A DNA stretch of 64,000 nucleotides from an uncultured Blautia sp. (GTDB taxonomy: Bacteria; Bacillota; Clostridia; Lachnospirales; Lachnospiraceae), in NCBI GenBank assembly GCA_900541985.1, contig UQLX01000006.1, positions 34,065 through 98,064 on the forward strand, written 5' to 3'. Shown here piece after piece: positions 27,201 through 35,514 of the stretch. The notes under the pieces are model-generated. The model saw only the letters and a program-made list of their open reading frames with translations, ran no database searches and was not told the origin of the DNA. The position numbers and the translations under genes were made by a program. Within the stretch, counting starts at the first letter, position 1, and every line of letters begins with the position of its first letter.

Positions 27201-27456
27201 ATATAAAATATATGAAAAACAGGTTCTGCGATATTATCTGGAAAATGCACAGGCAAATACCGCCAACGTACAGGTGATTACCGGAATTTCTCCTTCTTAC
27301 GGCACTGAACCGGCAGCAGTTGCTTATGGAATGGCTGTGCTGGATACAGAGGACAGAAATGCAGAGCTGACATTTTATAATCGAAAAAAGAGATATGATG
27401 GCTATTCCCATAACAGCTTTGTAGAAAATACGGTTCCGATCGTAATAGCAAAGTAA
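24262..27456 (+). CDS. Large multi-CnaB surface protein with N-terminal thioester-like domain
   Basis: Start is GTG 24262, with AAGGAGG nine bases upstream and overlap with the previous stop; an in-frame ATG at 24184 lies in the preceding gene. The 1064-residue product has a signal peptide (KIAGLFLAAVICLIPPTG), an acidic linker to about 150, and a region (about 170-480) like thioester-domain adhesins, with Cys211 in LYCMN and THQALS at 279-284, where His sits in place of the usual Gln. A CnaB domain (489-592), three tandem repeats of about 104 residues (593-905) with Lys near the start and a conserved RETK.PEGY-type end, and a pilin-like last domain follow. No LPXTG or membrane anchor is present at the C-terminus. 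Confidence 0.85.
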   Translation: MKRKIAGLFLAAVICLIPPTGELYGSDTEKPQKISEYENETEEIFSDEELLVPEEAQDSCLDSALSQVETGTSDSGREEALEDTPVEERPQTGELPEEDFTGTVLTDENADILTADTPEAETVIEEIEQGNIIAFAPASLADFGEEEMLSEDGEDRAVVARLKADQYKLIATNTIADCDEIWTASSAIHTRVRYIEYVDSDGTVKRSPLYCMNASKLGINDTGSSGLDLKPAAVKFFSNSTLRKILYFGYGGPGDICDQYDPSCSHIRWSRWQNRYVFTHQALSKVYANDVNGATKSQIEHVGLIRFINKIKGMTIPDRSAVKLRAVNTSGNVATANPLNIGMMLYRVKPSSGFSWLETTFQNGFQITPLCTVTDSGKAGNGITVTRGAKDQWQLVYWSSEAQAKSKPDSPGRLEKGKSVKLKNGYCFRIVFPENSTGSKRFSWNMLLRPVKYLLVDGSVQTGMNIQDFGACVYQGSRGKMVLNLTFQPSGSILLQKTSTQTGKPVGNAVYTLYADQDLYSGGTRMYTKNARISEAPTNSSGQIVFDSLLPGKYYIKEKTASPGYLLTASSEFCTVTAGKRTTVNVKETPDIRGRVTIEKTAEGTDVHLKDAEFTLYSWNKNTGRYENGRILSYDETQRRYLSEVFRYSEVNQGKFRVSETGNPPGYTGNWAQDIVLSSPGTERNYTYRVENTPLQEYQVEIRKQDSATGDILRGAEFQLYEWNSQEASYPGEGESLILDEDSETYKSKILKITEENQGKFLIRETKNPEGYQGTWSREIDLTDPHVLLQYTVKNDPIPKKYGTVRIKKKDSITGEELEGAEFQVFSWDQENGQYREKPENAAFVYRQEEKTYVCENLELTESNQGRYLLRETKLPEGYKGSWQKEIVLEQDGQILDLEAHNEPIRLPTGQISVIKKIHESEITWAHGNPTFPFVITGTDIRGKERTYEDCIVFTPEGYETDREGYACLKVTIPNIPLGSYKIYEKQVLRYYLENAQANTANVQVITGISPSYGTEPAAVAYGMAVLDTEDRNAELTFYNRKKRYDGYSHNSFVENTVPIVIAK
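26041..26976 (+). repeat. Three tandem CnaB repeats within the surface protein
   Basis: Three successive units of about 104 codons start near 26041, 26353 and 26667. Each opens with a lysine-rich strand (VTIEKTAE, VEIRKQDS, VRIKKKDS), continues with LxxAEFxxxxW, and ends with NQGxxxxxETxxPxGYxGxW. Similarity is clear in protein and partial in DNA, so the duplication is not recent. Confidence 0.8.
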
Positions 27457-27520
27457 ACGTATATTTTTACTTCCGATTGTTATATAATGGGTTTAAAATC
27501 AAAAATCGGGAGGTTTGAAT

Positions 27521-28447
27521 ATGAAAAACGGAATTGATCTTCATTTACATCTGGATGGATCCCTGACTCCGGGTTATGTGATCCGGCAGGCAAAGAAACA
27601 GGGGATAGAGCTTCCAGTCTGGGAGGAAAGTGAACTGGTGAAATATATGACAGCTCCTGCTGACTGTAAAGACCTGAACGAGTATCTGGAAAAATTTGAT
27701 CTCCCCGGTTCTGTAATGCAGACAGAGGATGCACTGACAGATGCGGCTCAGGATGTGTGTACGCAGATGAAAGAGCAGGGGCTGAAATATGTGGAAATAC
27801 GTTTTGCTCCACAGCTTCATACAAAAAAAGGCCTGACCCAGAGACAGGTGGTGGAGGCTGTTCTCAGAGGATTGCTCTGTGACGCGGGCTTTGAGGCAAA
27901 GGTGATTCTTTGCTGTATGCGTATGAAGGACAACGAAAAGCAGAACCTGGAGACGATTCAACTGGCATCCGAACATCTTGGAAAAGGAGTGGTAGCAGCA
28001 GATCTGGCAGGAGCAGAGACCCTTTTTCCAACAGCATCTTTTGAAAAAGTGTTTAAAGCGGCAAAATTGGCGGATATTCCTTTTACCATTCATGCAGGTG
28101 AAGCAGACGGTCCCGAAAGTATTTGGACTGCACTGAATTTTGGAGCCCGGCGTATCGGCCATGGTGTTCGTTGTCTGGAGGATGAGAAGCTTGTGGAGTA
28201 TCTAAGGGAAAAACAGATTCCTCTTGAAGTCTGTCCTACCAGTAATTTCCAGACCAGGGCGGTGAAAGGAGAACATCCCCTGAAGAAAATGCTGGAAAAG
28301 GGACTTTGTGTGACCCTGAATACGGATAATACAACAGTTTCCGGTACAACTCTGGAAAAAGAATATGAACTTGCAGAGAAACAGCTTGGACTGACGAAAG
28401 AAGAGATAGAGACCTTAAAGAGAAATGCAGAAAAGTCCAGATTCTGA
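27521..28447 (+). CDS. add: Adenosine deaminase
   Basis: A 308-residue enzyme converting adenosine and deoxyadenosine to inosine and deoxyinosine. Metal-ligand motif DLHLHLDGS at residues 5-13, HAGEADG near 190, GHGVRC near 211 and LNTDNTTVSGTTL near 268 are in family order. ATG 27521 with GGGAGG eight bases upstream is preferred over an in-frame TTG at 27515. A TATAAT at 27483-27488 may be its -10. It precedes the nucleoside importer and feeds purine nucleoside phosphorylase. Confidence 0.93.
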   Translation: MKNGIDLHLHLDGSLTPGYVIRQAKKQGIELPVWEESELVKYMTAPADCKDLNEYLEKFDLPGSVMQTEDALTDAAQDVCTQMKEQGLKYVEIRFAPQLHTKKGLTQRQVVEAVLRGLLCDAGFEAKVILCCMRMKDNEKQNLETIQLASEHLGKGVVAADLAGAETLFPTASFEKVFKAAKLADIPFTIHAGEADGPESIWTALNFGARRIGHGVRCLEDEKLVEYLREKQIPLEVCPTSNFQTRAVKGEHPLKKMLEKGLCVTLNTDNTTVSGTTLEKEYELAEKQLGLTKEEIETLKRNAEKSRF

Positions 28448-28495
28448 CTGCTGATCCGGAAAAGGTGAAGAAATCTTAAAGTAAACTGGAAAAAG

Positions 28496-28628
28496 TGCAC
28501 AAAAAAATAAAATGAAATAGTTAATTATTAACAAAAACACAATTACTGATAAAAAAAGGACATAAGTCCTTTTTTTATTGCACAAACAAGAGGTATAATA
28601 ATCTCAACATAAAGACAAAGTGCACAAA
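28496..28628. repeat. Three TGCACAAA repeats around the importer promoter
   Basis: TGCACAAA occurs at 28496-28503, 28579-28586 and 28621-28628; the last two extend to TGCACAAAC and two copies are preceded by G (palindromic GTGCAC). A TATAAT box at 28594-28599 lies between the second and third copies. The position suggests a regulator binding site, but no known operator matches. Confidence 0.45.
28551..28577 (+). terminator. Terminator after add
   Basis: A-run, GGAC-ATAA-GTCC stem at 28558-28570, and a run of seven T. The flanking A and T runs also pair. It separates add from the importer genes. Confidence 0.8.
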
Positions 28629-28654
28629 CGGAAATGGGAAAAGGAGGTACGAGA

Positions 28655-30187
28655 GTGGAATATGTAATCGAAATGAACCATATTACAAAACAATTTGGGG
28701 ATTTTAAAGCAAACGATGACATTACTCTCCAGGTGAAAAAGGGAGAAATCCACGCTCTGTTAGGAGAAAACGGAGCTGGAAAATCCACCTTGATGAGCGT
28801 TCTTTTCGGTCTGTATCAGCCGGAGGAAGGCGAGATAAAAATCAACGGAAAAACTGTAAAGATCAACAATCCAAATGATGCCAATGATCTGGGTATCGGA
28901 ATGGTACATCAGCATTTTAAGCTGGTTCATAATTTTACAGTTCTGGAAAGTATTGTACTGGGCAGGGAAACCGTAAACATGGGCGTTCTGAAAATGGAAG
29001 ACGCCAGAAAAAAAGTAATGGAACTCAGTGAAAAGTACAAGTTTAAAATTGATCCGGATGCTTACATTTCTGATATTACCGTAGGAATGCAGCAAAGAGT
29101 TGAGATCCTTAAGATGCTGTACTGTGACAACGATATTCTGATCTTTGATGAGCCAACCGCAGTCCTGACACCTCAGGAGATCCATGAACTTATGAAAGTT
29201 ATGAAACAGCTTGTGGCAGAAGGAAAATCAATTATTTTTATCACACACAAGTTAAATGAGATCAAGGAAGTGGCAGACCGCTGCAGTGTTCTTCGTAAGG
29301 GCAAATATATCGGGACTATCAATGTGGCGGATACCACCAAGGAACAGATGTCCGAGATGATGGTTGGAAGAAAAGTAAACCTGAACGTGGAAAAAAGTGA
29401 AATGACTCCGGGAGACGCTGTACTGGAAGTAAGGAATCTGACGATCAAAAGCAAATCTTCCGGTAAAGAAGCTGTTAAAAGCGTATCCTTTCAGGTCCGC
29501 AAAGGCGAGATTCTCTGTGTGGCAGGAATTGACGGAAACGGACAGTCAGAGCTGGTATACGGTATTACCGGTCTGATGCCTCTGGACGGAGGACAGATCT
29601 TTTTAAATGGAAAAGATATAACAAAAGAGAGTATACGGCAGAAATGCCTTGACGGAATGGCACATATTCCGGAGGACCGACACAAAGACGGACTTGTACT
29701 TGACTATACCCTTCAGGAAAATCTGGTGCTTCAGTCCTATTACACGGATCGTTTCCAGAAACATGGTTTTCTGAAGTTTGATGCAATCCGTGAATATGCA
29801 AAGGAACTGATCAAAAAATTTGACATCCGTTCCAGTCATGGAGAGACCAGCAGCGCCAGAGGCATGTCCGGAGGAAATCAGCAGAAGGCCATCATTGCCC
29901 GAGAGCTTGACCGTAATCCGGAAATCGTAATTGCGGTTCAGCCGGTACGAGGACTTGACGTAGGAGCGATTGAATATATTCATAAGCAGCTGGTAGCACA
30001 GAGAGATGCCGGAAAAGCAGTCCTTCTGGTATCATTGGAACTGGACGAGGTAATGAATTTAAGTGACCGGATCGTGGTCATGTACGAAGGTGAGATCGTT
30101 GCGGATCTGAATCCAAAGGAGATCACTACAGAGGAACTTGGTCTTTACATGGCAGGAGCAAAAAGGAGTGTGAAGAATGAACAGTAA
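28655..30187 (+). CDS. Nucleoside ABC importer, ATPase subunit
   Basis: A 510-residue protein with two fused ABC domains, as in the YufO/NupO and RbsA type. The first has Walker A GENGAGKST near residue 37, and Walker B ILIFDEPTAVL near 160. The second has GIDGNGQSE in the Walker A position, signature GMSGGNQQKA near 410, and VIAVQPVRGLDVGA in place of a standard Walker B, as is usual in this family. The GTG at 28655 has AAGGAGG seven bases upstream. Two permeases and a BMP binding protein follow, so the complex imports nucleosides. Confidence 0.92.
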   Translation: MEYVIEMNHITKQFGDFKANDDITLQVKKGEIHALLGENGAGKSTLMSVLFGLYQPEEGEIKINGKTVKINNPNDANDLGIGMVHQHFKLVHNFTVLESIVLGRETVNMGVLKMEDARKKVMELSEKYKFKIDPDAYISDITVGMQQRVEILKMLYCDNDILIFDEPTAVLTPQEIHELMKVMKQLVAEGKSIIFITHKLNEIKEVADRCSVLRKGKYIGTINVADTTKEQMSEMMVGRKVNLNVEKSEMTPGDAVLEVRNLTIKSKSSGKEAVKSVSFQVRKGEILCVAGIDGNGQSELVYGITGLMPLDGGQIFLNGKDITKESIRQKCLDGMAHIPEDRHKDGLVLDYTLQENLVLQSYYTDRFQKHGFLKFDAIREYAKELIKKFDIRSSHGETSSARGMSGGNQQKAIIARELDRNPEIVIAVQPVRGLDVGAIEYIHKQLVAQRDAGKAVLLVSLELDEVMNLSDRIVVMYEGEIVADLNPKEITTEELGLYMAGAKRSVKNEQ

Positions 30188-31307
30188 ACGTAAATCTATA
30201 TTTAAAGGAGAAGGATTTGTGAATTTCAGTTCTTCTATCCTGGCGATCATCTGTGGTCTGCTGTTTGGATTCATCATCCTTCTTGTGAGTAATCCAGGCC
30301 AGGCTGTAAATGGATTTCTGATGATCTTAAAAGGCGGATTCACAGACGGTATGAAAGGGGTTGGAGATGTTCTCTATTATGCAACTCCGATCATCATGAC
30401 CGGTCTTTCCGTAGGTTTTGCCTTCAAAACAGGACTTTTCAACATTGGAGCTTCCGGACAGTTTACAGCAGGAGCTTTTGCAGCAGTATATGTGGGAATC
30501 AAATGGACGTTCCTTCCGGCTTCCATTCACTGGCTGGTAGCGCTTCTTGCAGCAATCCTGGTAGGAGCTCTGGTAGGAAGTGTTCCGGGAATTCTGAAAG
30601 CTTTCTTTAATGTAAATGAAGTTATTTCAGCCATTATGATGAACTATATCGGTATGTATATCGTAAACCTTCTGGTTCGTAACTACATTTACGATCCTCT
30701 GAAAAATCAGTCGGTGGCAGTGGCGCAAAGTGCCATCCTTCCAAAAGCGGGACTGGATAAGGTTTTTGCAGGTGCAAGTCTGAATATTGGAATTTTTATC
30801 GCAGTACTCTGTGTGATCCTGATCTATGTGATCCTGAATAAGACGACCTTCGGATATGAGTTAAAGGCCTGTGGTCTTAACCCTCACGCAAGTAAATATG
30901 CCGGAATCAACGAAAAGAGAAATATCGTTCTTTCCATGGTGATCTCCGGTGCACTTGCAGGTCTTGGCGGTGCGCTCTTATATCTGGCAGGATCCGGAAA
31001 ATACCTCCAGGTACTTGATATCATTGCTCCGGAAGGATTTTCGGGAATTTCAGTAGCCCTCCTCGGACTTTCCAATCCGATCGGTATCCTGTTCTCAGGA
31101 CTTTTTATCGGACATATTACCGTAGGCGGATACAACATGCAGCTTTTTGATTTTGTATCAGAAGCGATCGACATTATTATTGCAGCAATCGTTTACTGCG
31201 GAGCTCTGTCTCTCCTGTTTAAGACAATGATCCACAAGATTCAGATGAAACGGGCAAAAAAAGCAGAAGCAAAAGCAGTTGGCACAGATAAAGGAAAGGA
31301 GGCATAG
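30177..31307 (+). CDS. Nucleoside ABC importer, permease 1
   Basis: A 376-residue membrane protein of the BPD_transp_2 (YufP/NupP-like) family with about ten hydrophobic segments. Recognisable stretches are FNIGASGQFTAGAFAAV near 87, the EVISAIMMNYIGMYIVNLL segment near 148, and the conserved GINEKRNIVLSMVISGALAG near 240. The start overlaps the ATPase gene by 11 bp. It has a basic, charged C-terminal tail rich in K and A. Confidence 0.93.
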   Translation: MNSKRKSIFKGEGFVNFSSSILAIICGLLFGFIILLVSNPGQAVNGFLMILKGGFTDGMKGVGDVLYYATPIIMTGLSVGFAFKTGLFNIGASGQFTAGAFAAVYVGIKWTFLPASIHWLVALLAAILVGALVGSVPGILKAFFNVNEVISAIMMNYIGMYIVNLLVRNYIYDPLKNQSVAVAQSAILPKAGLDKVFAGASLNIGIFIAVLCVILIYVILNKTTFGYELKACGLNPHASKYAGINEKRNIVLSMVISGALAGLGGALLYLAGSGKYLQVLDIIAPEGFSGISVALLGLSNPIGILFSGLFIGHITVGGYNMQLFDFVSEAIDIIIAAIVYCGALSLLFKTMIHKIQMKRAKKAEAKAVGTDKGKEA

Positions 31308-31309
31308 AC

Positions 31310-32263
31310 ATGAGCGTATTATATTTTATCATTCAGCAGACAATGTATTTTGCGATCCCTCTTCTGATCGTAGCGATCGGCGCTATGTATTCTGAGCGAA
31401 GCGGTGTAATCAACATTGCTCTGGAAGGTATCATGGTCATGGGTGCCTTTGTGGGAATTTTCTTTATCAACATCTTTCAGGATCGTATCAGCGGACAGCT
31501 TCTGTTGATTCTGGCAGTTCTGATCGCAGGAGCAGTAGGCGGGATCTTTTCTCTGCTTCATGCATTTGCTTCTGTAAATATGAAAGCAGATCAGACCATC
31601 AGTGGTACAGCACTGAACATGTTTGCTCCGGCATTTGCCATTTATGTGGCACGTATGATCCAGGGATCTCAGCAGATTCCTTTTACAGATACCTTTTATA
31701 TTGCAAAGGTACCGGTTCTTGGAAGCATTCCGGTGATTGGTCCCATGCTGTTCCAGAACTGCTATATTACTACTTTTATCGGTATTGGCATTTTCCTTGT
31801 GGCAGCTTTTGCCATTAAAAAGACAAGGTTCGGTCTCCGGCTTCGTGCCTGTGGAGAACATCCGGGAGCAGCAGACTCTGTTGGTGTAAATGTAGCAGGT
31901 ATCCGCTATGCAGGTGTTATCATTTCCGGTGTGCTTGCCGGAATCGGCGGTCTGGTATTTGTAGTACCGACCTCTACAAACTTCAATGCAACAGTAGCCG
32001 GATACGGATTTCTTGCGATTGCCGTATTGATCTTTGGACAGTGGAGAAGCGGAAGAATCCTTATGGCAGCATTTTTCTTCGGAATCATGAAGACGTTGGC
32101 AAGTGCATACTCTGCCATTCCGGTTCTGAAATCTCTGCCGATCCCAAATGAGATCTACAAGACAATTCCGTATATTGCGACTCTGATCGTACTGATTTTC
32201 TCTTCCAAGAATTCTCAGGCTCCGAGAGCAGAAGGAATCCCTTATGACAAAGGAAGCAGATAA
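31310..32263 (+). CDS. Nucleoside ABC importer, permease 2
   Basis: A 317-residue permease of the same family (YufQ/NupQ-like), starting two bases after permease 1 with AAAGGAGG upstream. SGVINIALEGIMVMGAF near residue 31 and TRFGLRLRACGEHPGAADS near 175 are typical. It forms the membrane channel together with permease 1. Confidence 0.93.
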   Translation: MSVLYFIIQQTMYFAIPLLIVAIGAMYSERSGVINIALEGIMVMGAFVGIFFINIFQDRISGQLLLILAVLIAGAVGGIFSLLHAFASVNMKADQTISGTALNMFAPAFAIYVARMIQGSQQIPFTDTFYIAKVPVLGSIPVIGPMLFQNCYITTFIGIGIFLVAAFAIKKTRFGLRLRACGEHPGAADSVGVNVAGIRYAGVIISGVLAGIGGLVFVVPTSTNFNATVAGYGFLAIAVLIFGQWRSGRILMAAFFFGIMKTLASAYSAIPVLKSLPIPNEIYKTIPYIATLIVLIFSSKNSQAPRAEGIPYDKGSR

Positions 32264-32325
32264 ACATTTATTTTTACATGAAAACTTATTAATTTACATA
32301 TAAAAATCCAAAGGAGGACAAAAAC

Positions 32326-33390
32326 ATGATGAAAAAATTATTAAGTTTATTACTGGCAGGCGTGATGGTTCTGGGCGGAGCTGCAACTGTCCATGCAGAT
32401 GACGGGTATGAGCTTGCGCTGATCACAGACGTAGGAACGATCGATGACAAATCCTTTAACCAGGGATCCTGGGAAGGTCTGGAGGCCTATGCAAAGGATA
32501 ACGATCTTACCTGCAAATACTACAAACCGGCAGAGAAATCAGATGCTGCATGTCTGACTTCTATCGATCTGGCTGTAAAAGGCGGAGCAAAGGTTATCAT
32601 AACTCCTGGATTCCTGTTTGAGTATCCGGTTCTGGAAGCACAGGACAAATACCCGGATGTAAAATTTATCATTATTGATGCAGCTCCTACAGATCCGAAT
32701 GAGGGTCAGAGAATTGAGGAAAATGTAGAATCTATCTTCTATGCAGAGGAGCAGGCCGGTTACCTCGCTGGTTATGCAGCGGTAGCAGAAGGTTATACAA
32801 AGCTTGGATTCATGGGCGGTATCGCAGTTCCTGCAGTAATCCGTTACGGATATGGATTTATCCAGGGCGCTGATGCAGCTGCAAAAGAGCTTGGCGTAGA
32901 GGAAGTATCCATGAAATATACTTATGTAGGAAACTTTGATGCGACTCCGGAAAACAATGCAAAAGCAGCAGCATGGTACAATGAAGGAACAGAAGTGATC
33001 TTCGCATGCGGCGGTGCAGTTGGAAACTCTGTTATGAAAGCAGCAGAGACTTCCGGCGGCAAAGTGATCGGTGTAGACGTTGACCAGTCTTCCGAGTCTG
33101 AGACAGTTATCACATCTGCTATGAAGAACCTTGGTGATTCTGTATATAATACTGTAAAATCCTATTATGACGGAACATTTGAAGGCGGTAAGTCCGTAAC
33201 TCTTACAGCAGCAGATAATGGTATCTTACTTCCTATGGAAACATCCAAGTTTGAGAAATTTGATCAGGAAACTTATGACAAACTTTTCCAGGGTCTGGTG
33301 GATGGATCTATCAAGGTAGAAAATGACACAGTTGCAGCAAGTGCAACAGAAGTTCCTGCAGAGATCGTTGCTGTAGAACTGATCCAGTAA
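32326..33390 (+). CDS. BMP-family nucleoside-binding protein, no lipobox
   Basis: A 354-residue binding protein of the BMP/PnrA family. After a signal peptide it starts LALITDVGTIDDKSFNQGSW, the family signature, and later has KVIGVDVDQS near 245. Most such proteins in Gram-positives are lipoproteins, but the signal region (MVLGGAATVHADDG) has no cysteine at all, and VHA-DD looks like a signal peptidase I site. How it stays at the cell surface is therefore unclear. AAAGGAGG precedes the ATG; a terminator follows. Confidence 0.9.
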   Translation: MMKKLLSLLLAGVMVLGGAATVHADDGYELALITDVGTIDDKSFNQGSWEGLEAYAKDNDLTCKYYKPAEKSDAACLTSIDLAVKGGAKVIITPGFLFEYPVLEAQDKYPDVKFIIIDAAPTDPNEGQRIEENVESIFYAEEQAGYLAGYAAVAEGYTKLGFMGGIAVPAVIRYGYGFIQGADAAAKELGVEEVSMKYTYVGNFDATPENNAKAAAWYNEGTEVIFACGGAVGNSVMKAAETSGGKVIGVDVDQSSESETVITSAMKNLGDSVYNTVKSYYDGTFEGGKSVTLTAADNGILLPMETSKFEKFDQETYDKLFQGLVDGSIKVENDTVAASATEVPAEIVAVELIQ

Positions 33391-33435
33391 TGGAACCGGA
33401 GAGAACGGAGAAGGTATCCGTTTGACATAATAAAA

Positions 33436-33470
33436 GGGCTGTCGCACGAACAGGTGGGACAGCCTGTTTT
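33436..33470 (+). terminator. Terminator after the importer operon
   Basis: GGGCTGTC (33436-33443) pairs with GACAGCC (33458-33464), followed by TGTTTT. Confidence 0.78.
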
Positions 33471-33490
33471 CCTAAAAGAGGTGGAAGATC

Positions 33491-34213
33491 ATGAGCGACT
33501 ATTTATATGATGCCATATCTGTTTTTGGCGAGATAGAAAAAGAAAAATATGAAGAACTGAAGGCATATTTTGCTGGCGCGCCTATGTGGCTCATTGACTC
33601 CTTCCAGATTATTAAGATGGAAAAGGATTATACTTTTATCAGAGAAAATGAACCGGTAAAATATATTTATCTGATCATCAAAGGTATCATCCGGGCAGCA
33701 GACTACAGAGTTTATGGCATCGTATACGACTTTATGCGAGTGAATGAACTGGAGGCAATGGGGGGCATGGAACTGGTACTGGATCTTCCCGCATACAGAG
33801 CCACTATAGAAACGGTAACCCCCTGTATTGCCATCAAGATTCCAAAGCGCAGTTATGAAAAATGGTTAAATACAGATATCAATGCATTGAAACGGGAAGC
33901 AAAAACCGTAGGACGTTATTTGTTGGAAACAGACAGAAAAAGCAGAGCATACCTGTTCCTTCAGGGTGCAGACAGGCTGGCTCTGTATCTGGTAGACAGC
34001 TATAAGAAAAATGAAAAAAACGGAGTATTTCTTGTGACCTCTTCCAGAGCGGAGCTTTCAGAAATGACAGGACTTTGTGTCCGGACAGTCAACCGCGCGG
34101 TAAAAAAGTTCCATGAAAACGGATGGATCACAAAAGAAGGAAATAAATTCAGCATTAATAAAGAGCAGTATATGAAGATGAATGAAACGGTATCAGCATT
34201 AATAGAGAGGTGA
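33491..34213 (+). CDS. Crp/Fnr-family transcription regulator
   Basis: A 240-residue regulator with an N-terminal cyclic-nucleotide-binding-like barrel (about 20-125) and a C-terminal winged HTH (SSRAELSEMTGLCVRTVNRA, near 187-206). It has no cysteine cluster at the N-terminus like Fnr. It lies between the importer and the salvage enzymes, four bases before the purine nucleoside phosphorylase gene, so it is probably their regulator; a nucleoside or nucleotide ligand is possible but not shown. Confidence 0.88.
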   Translation: MSDYLYDAISVFGEIEKEKYEELKAYFAGAPMWLIDSFQIIKMEKDYTFIRENEPVKYIYLIIKGIIRAADYRVYGIVYDFMRVNELEAMGGMELVLDLPAYRATIETVTPCIAIKIPKRSYEKWLNTDINALKREAKTVGRYLLETDRKSRAYLFLQGADRLALYLVDSYKKNEKNGVFLVTSSRAELSEMTGLCVRTVNRAVKKFHENGWITKEGNKFSINKEQYMKMNETVSALIER

Positions 34214-34217
34214 TGAT

Positions 34218-35060
34218 ATGGGAAATAGAATTTACGAGAAACTGATCACATGTACCAATGCAGTAAAAAGCAGGATTACATTTAAACCGGAGGTGGCATT
34301 GATCCTTGGGTCCGGTCTGGGTGATTATGCGCAGGAGATGGATGTTGTGGAAACACTGGAATATTCGGAAATCGAGGGATTTCCGGTATCTACAGTAGCA
34401 GGACATCAGGGAAGGTTCCTGTTTGGATATGTAAAAGGTGTTCCTGTAGTAGCTATGCAGGGACGTGTCCATTATTATGAAGGCTATGAGATGTCGGATG
34501 TGGTTCTTCCTACCAGACTGATGGGACTTCTGGGGGCAAAGACAATTATTCTGACAAATGCAGCCGGCGGTGTGAATTATAATTTCCGCCCGGGAGATCT
34601 GATGATGATCACAGATCATATCACAACGACTGTCCCAAGTCCTCTGATTGGGCCAAACCTTGAGGAACTGGGACCGAGATTTCCGGATATGAGTGAAGTA
34701 TACAAAAAAGAACTTTGGGAGATTATCAGAGAGGCGGCTAAAAACGTTAAGGTTAGCATCCAGCAGGGCGTGTACATGCAGTTAACAGGGCCGAACTATG
34801 AAACACCGGCAGAGATTCGGATGTGCAGAACCATGGGAGGAGATGCTGCAGGAATGAGCACCGCCTGCGAGGCAATGGCTGCCAACCATATGGGAATGGA
34901 CGTATGTGGAATATCCTGTATCACAAACATGGCAGCGGGAATGTCTGCCCAGCCTCTGGATCATAAAGAGGTGCAGGAGACAGCAGACCGTGTGGCAGCA
35001 GACTTTAAGAAACTGGTGACAGAGACCATACGTCTGATCGGAGAAAAAAAGAATGGATGA
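34218..35060 (+). CDS. punA: Purine nucleoside phosphorylase (trimeric type)
   Basis: A 280-residue enzyme that splits inosine and guanosine (and deoxy forms) to base and pentose-1-phosphate. Phosphate-binding ILGSGLGDYA near residue 28, AGHQGRF near 64, MQGRVHYYEGY near 80 and LTNAAGGVN near 114 mark the PunA/PNP-II class. Its end overlaps cdd by eight bases. Confidence 0.94.
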   Translation: MGNRIYEKLITCTNAVKSRITFKPEVALILGSGLGDYAQEMDVVETLEYSEIEGFPVSTVAGHQGRFLFGYVKGVPVVAMQGRVHYYEGYEMSDVVLPTRLMGLLGAKTIILTNAAGGVNYNFRPGDLMMITDHITTTVPSPLIGPNLEELGPRFPDMSEVYKKELWEIIREAAKNVKVSIQQGVYMQLTGPNYETPAEIRMCRTMGGDAAGMSTACEAMAANHMGMDVCGISCITNMAAGMSAQPLDHKEVQETADRVAADFKKLVTETIRLIGEKKNG

Positions 35061-35499
35061 AAAAGTTCTGGACAATGGAAAATTAAATGAAAAGAAACTG
35101 CTTGATCTGGCGCATGAGGCCAGAAAGAGGGCTTATACTCCCTATTCCGGATTCCAGGTGGGAGCAGCTCTTGTGACAAAACAGGGAAAAGTATATCTGG
35201 GATGCAACATAGAGAATGCTTCCTATACTCCCAGTAACTGTGCAGAACGGACAGCATTTTTTAAGGCAGTGTCTGAAGGAGAAAGAGAATTTGCAGCCAT
35301 TGCCATTGTAGGCGGTCCGGAAGGAACAGCTGGAAAAGAAACCTGTTCACCCTGCGGCGTATGCCGTCAGGTTATGCGTGAATTTTGTGTTCCGGAGGAG
35401 TTCCGGATCCTTCTGGAGGATGGACAGGGCGGAATCATGAACTATAGTCTGGCAGAATTGCTGCCATTGGGATTTGGACCGGAAAATCTGGCCCGATAA
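35053..35499 (+). CDS. cdd: Cytidine deaminase
   Basis: A 148-residue zinc enzyme that deaminates cytidine and deoxycytidine. The catalytic site CAERTAFF (Cys, Glu) near residue 57 and CSPCGVCRQ near 98 give the three zinc cysteines of the tetrameric type. Substrate loop GCNIENASY is also present. It overlaps the preceding phosphorylase gene by eight bases and feeds uridine to the next enzyme. Confidence 0.95.
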   Translation: MDEKVLDNGKLNEKKLLDLAHEARKRAYTPYSGFQVGAALVTKQGKVYLGCNIENASYTPSNCAERTAFFKAVSEGEREFAAIAIVGGPEGTAGKETCSPCGVCRQVMREFCVPEEFRILLEDGQGGIMNYSLAELLPLGFGPENLAR

Positions 35500-35514
35500 A
35501 AGGAGGAAAATAAT

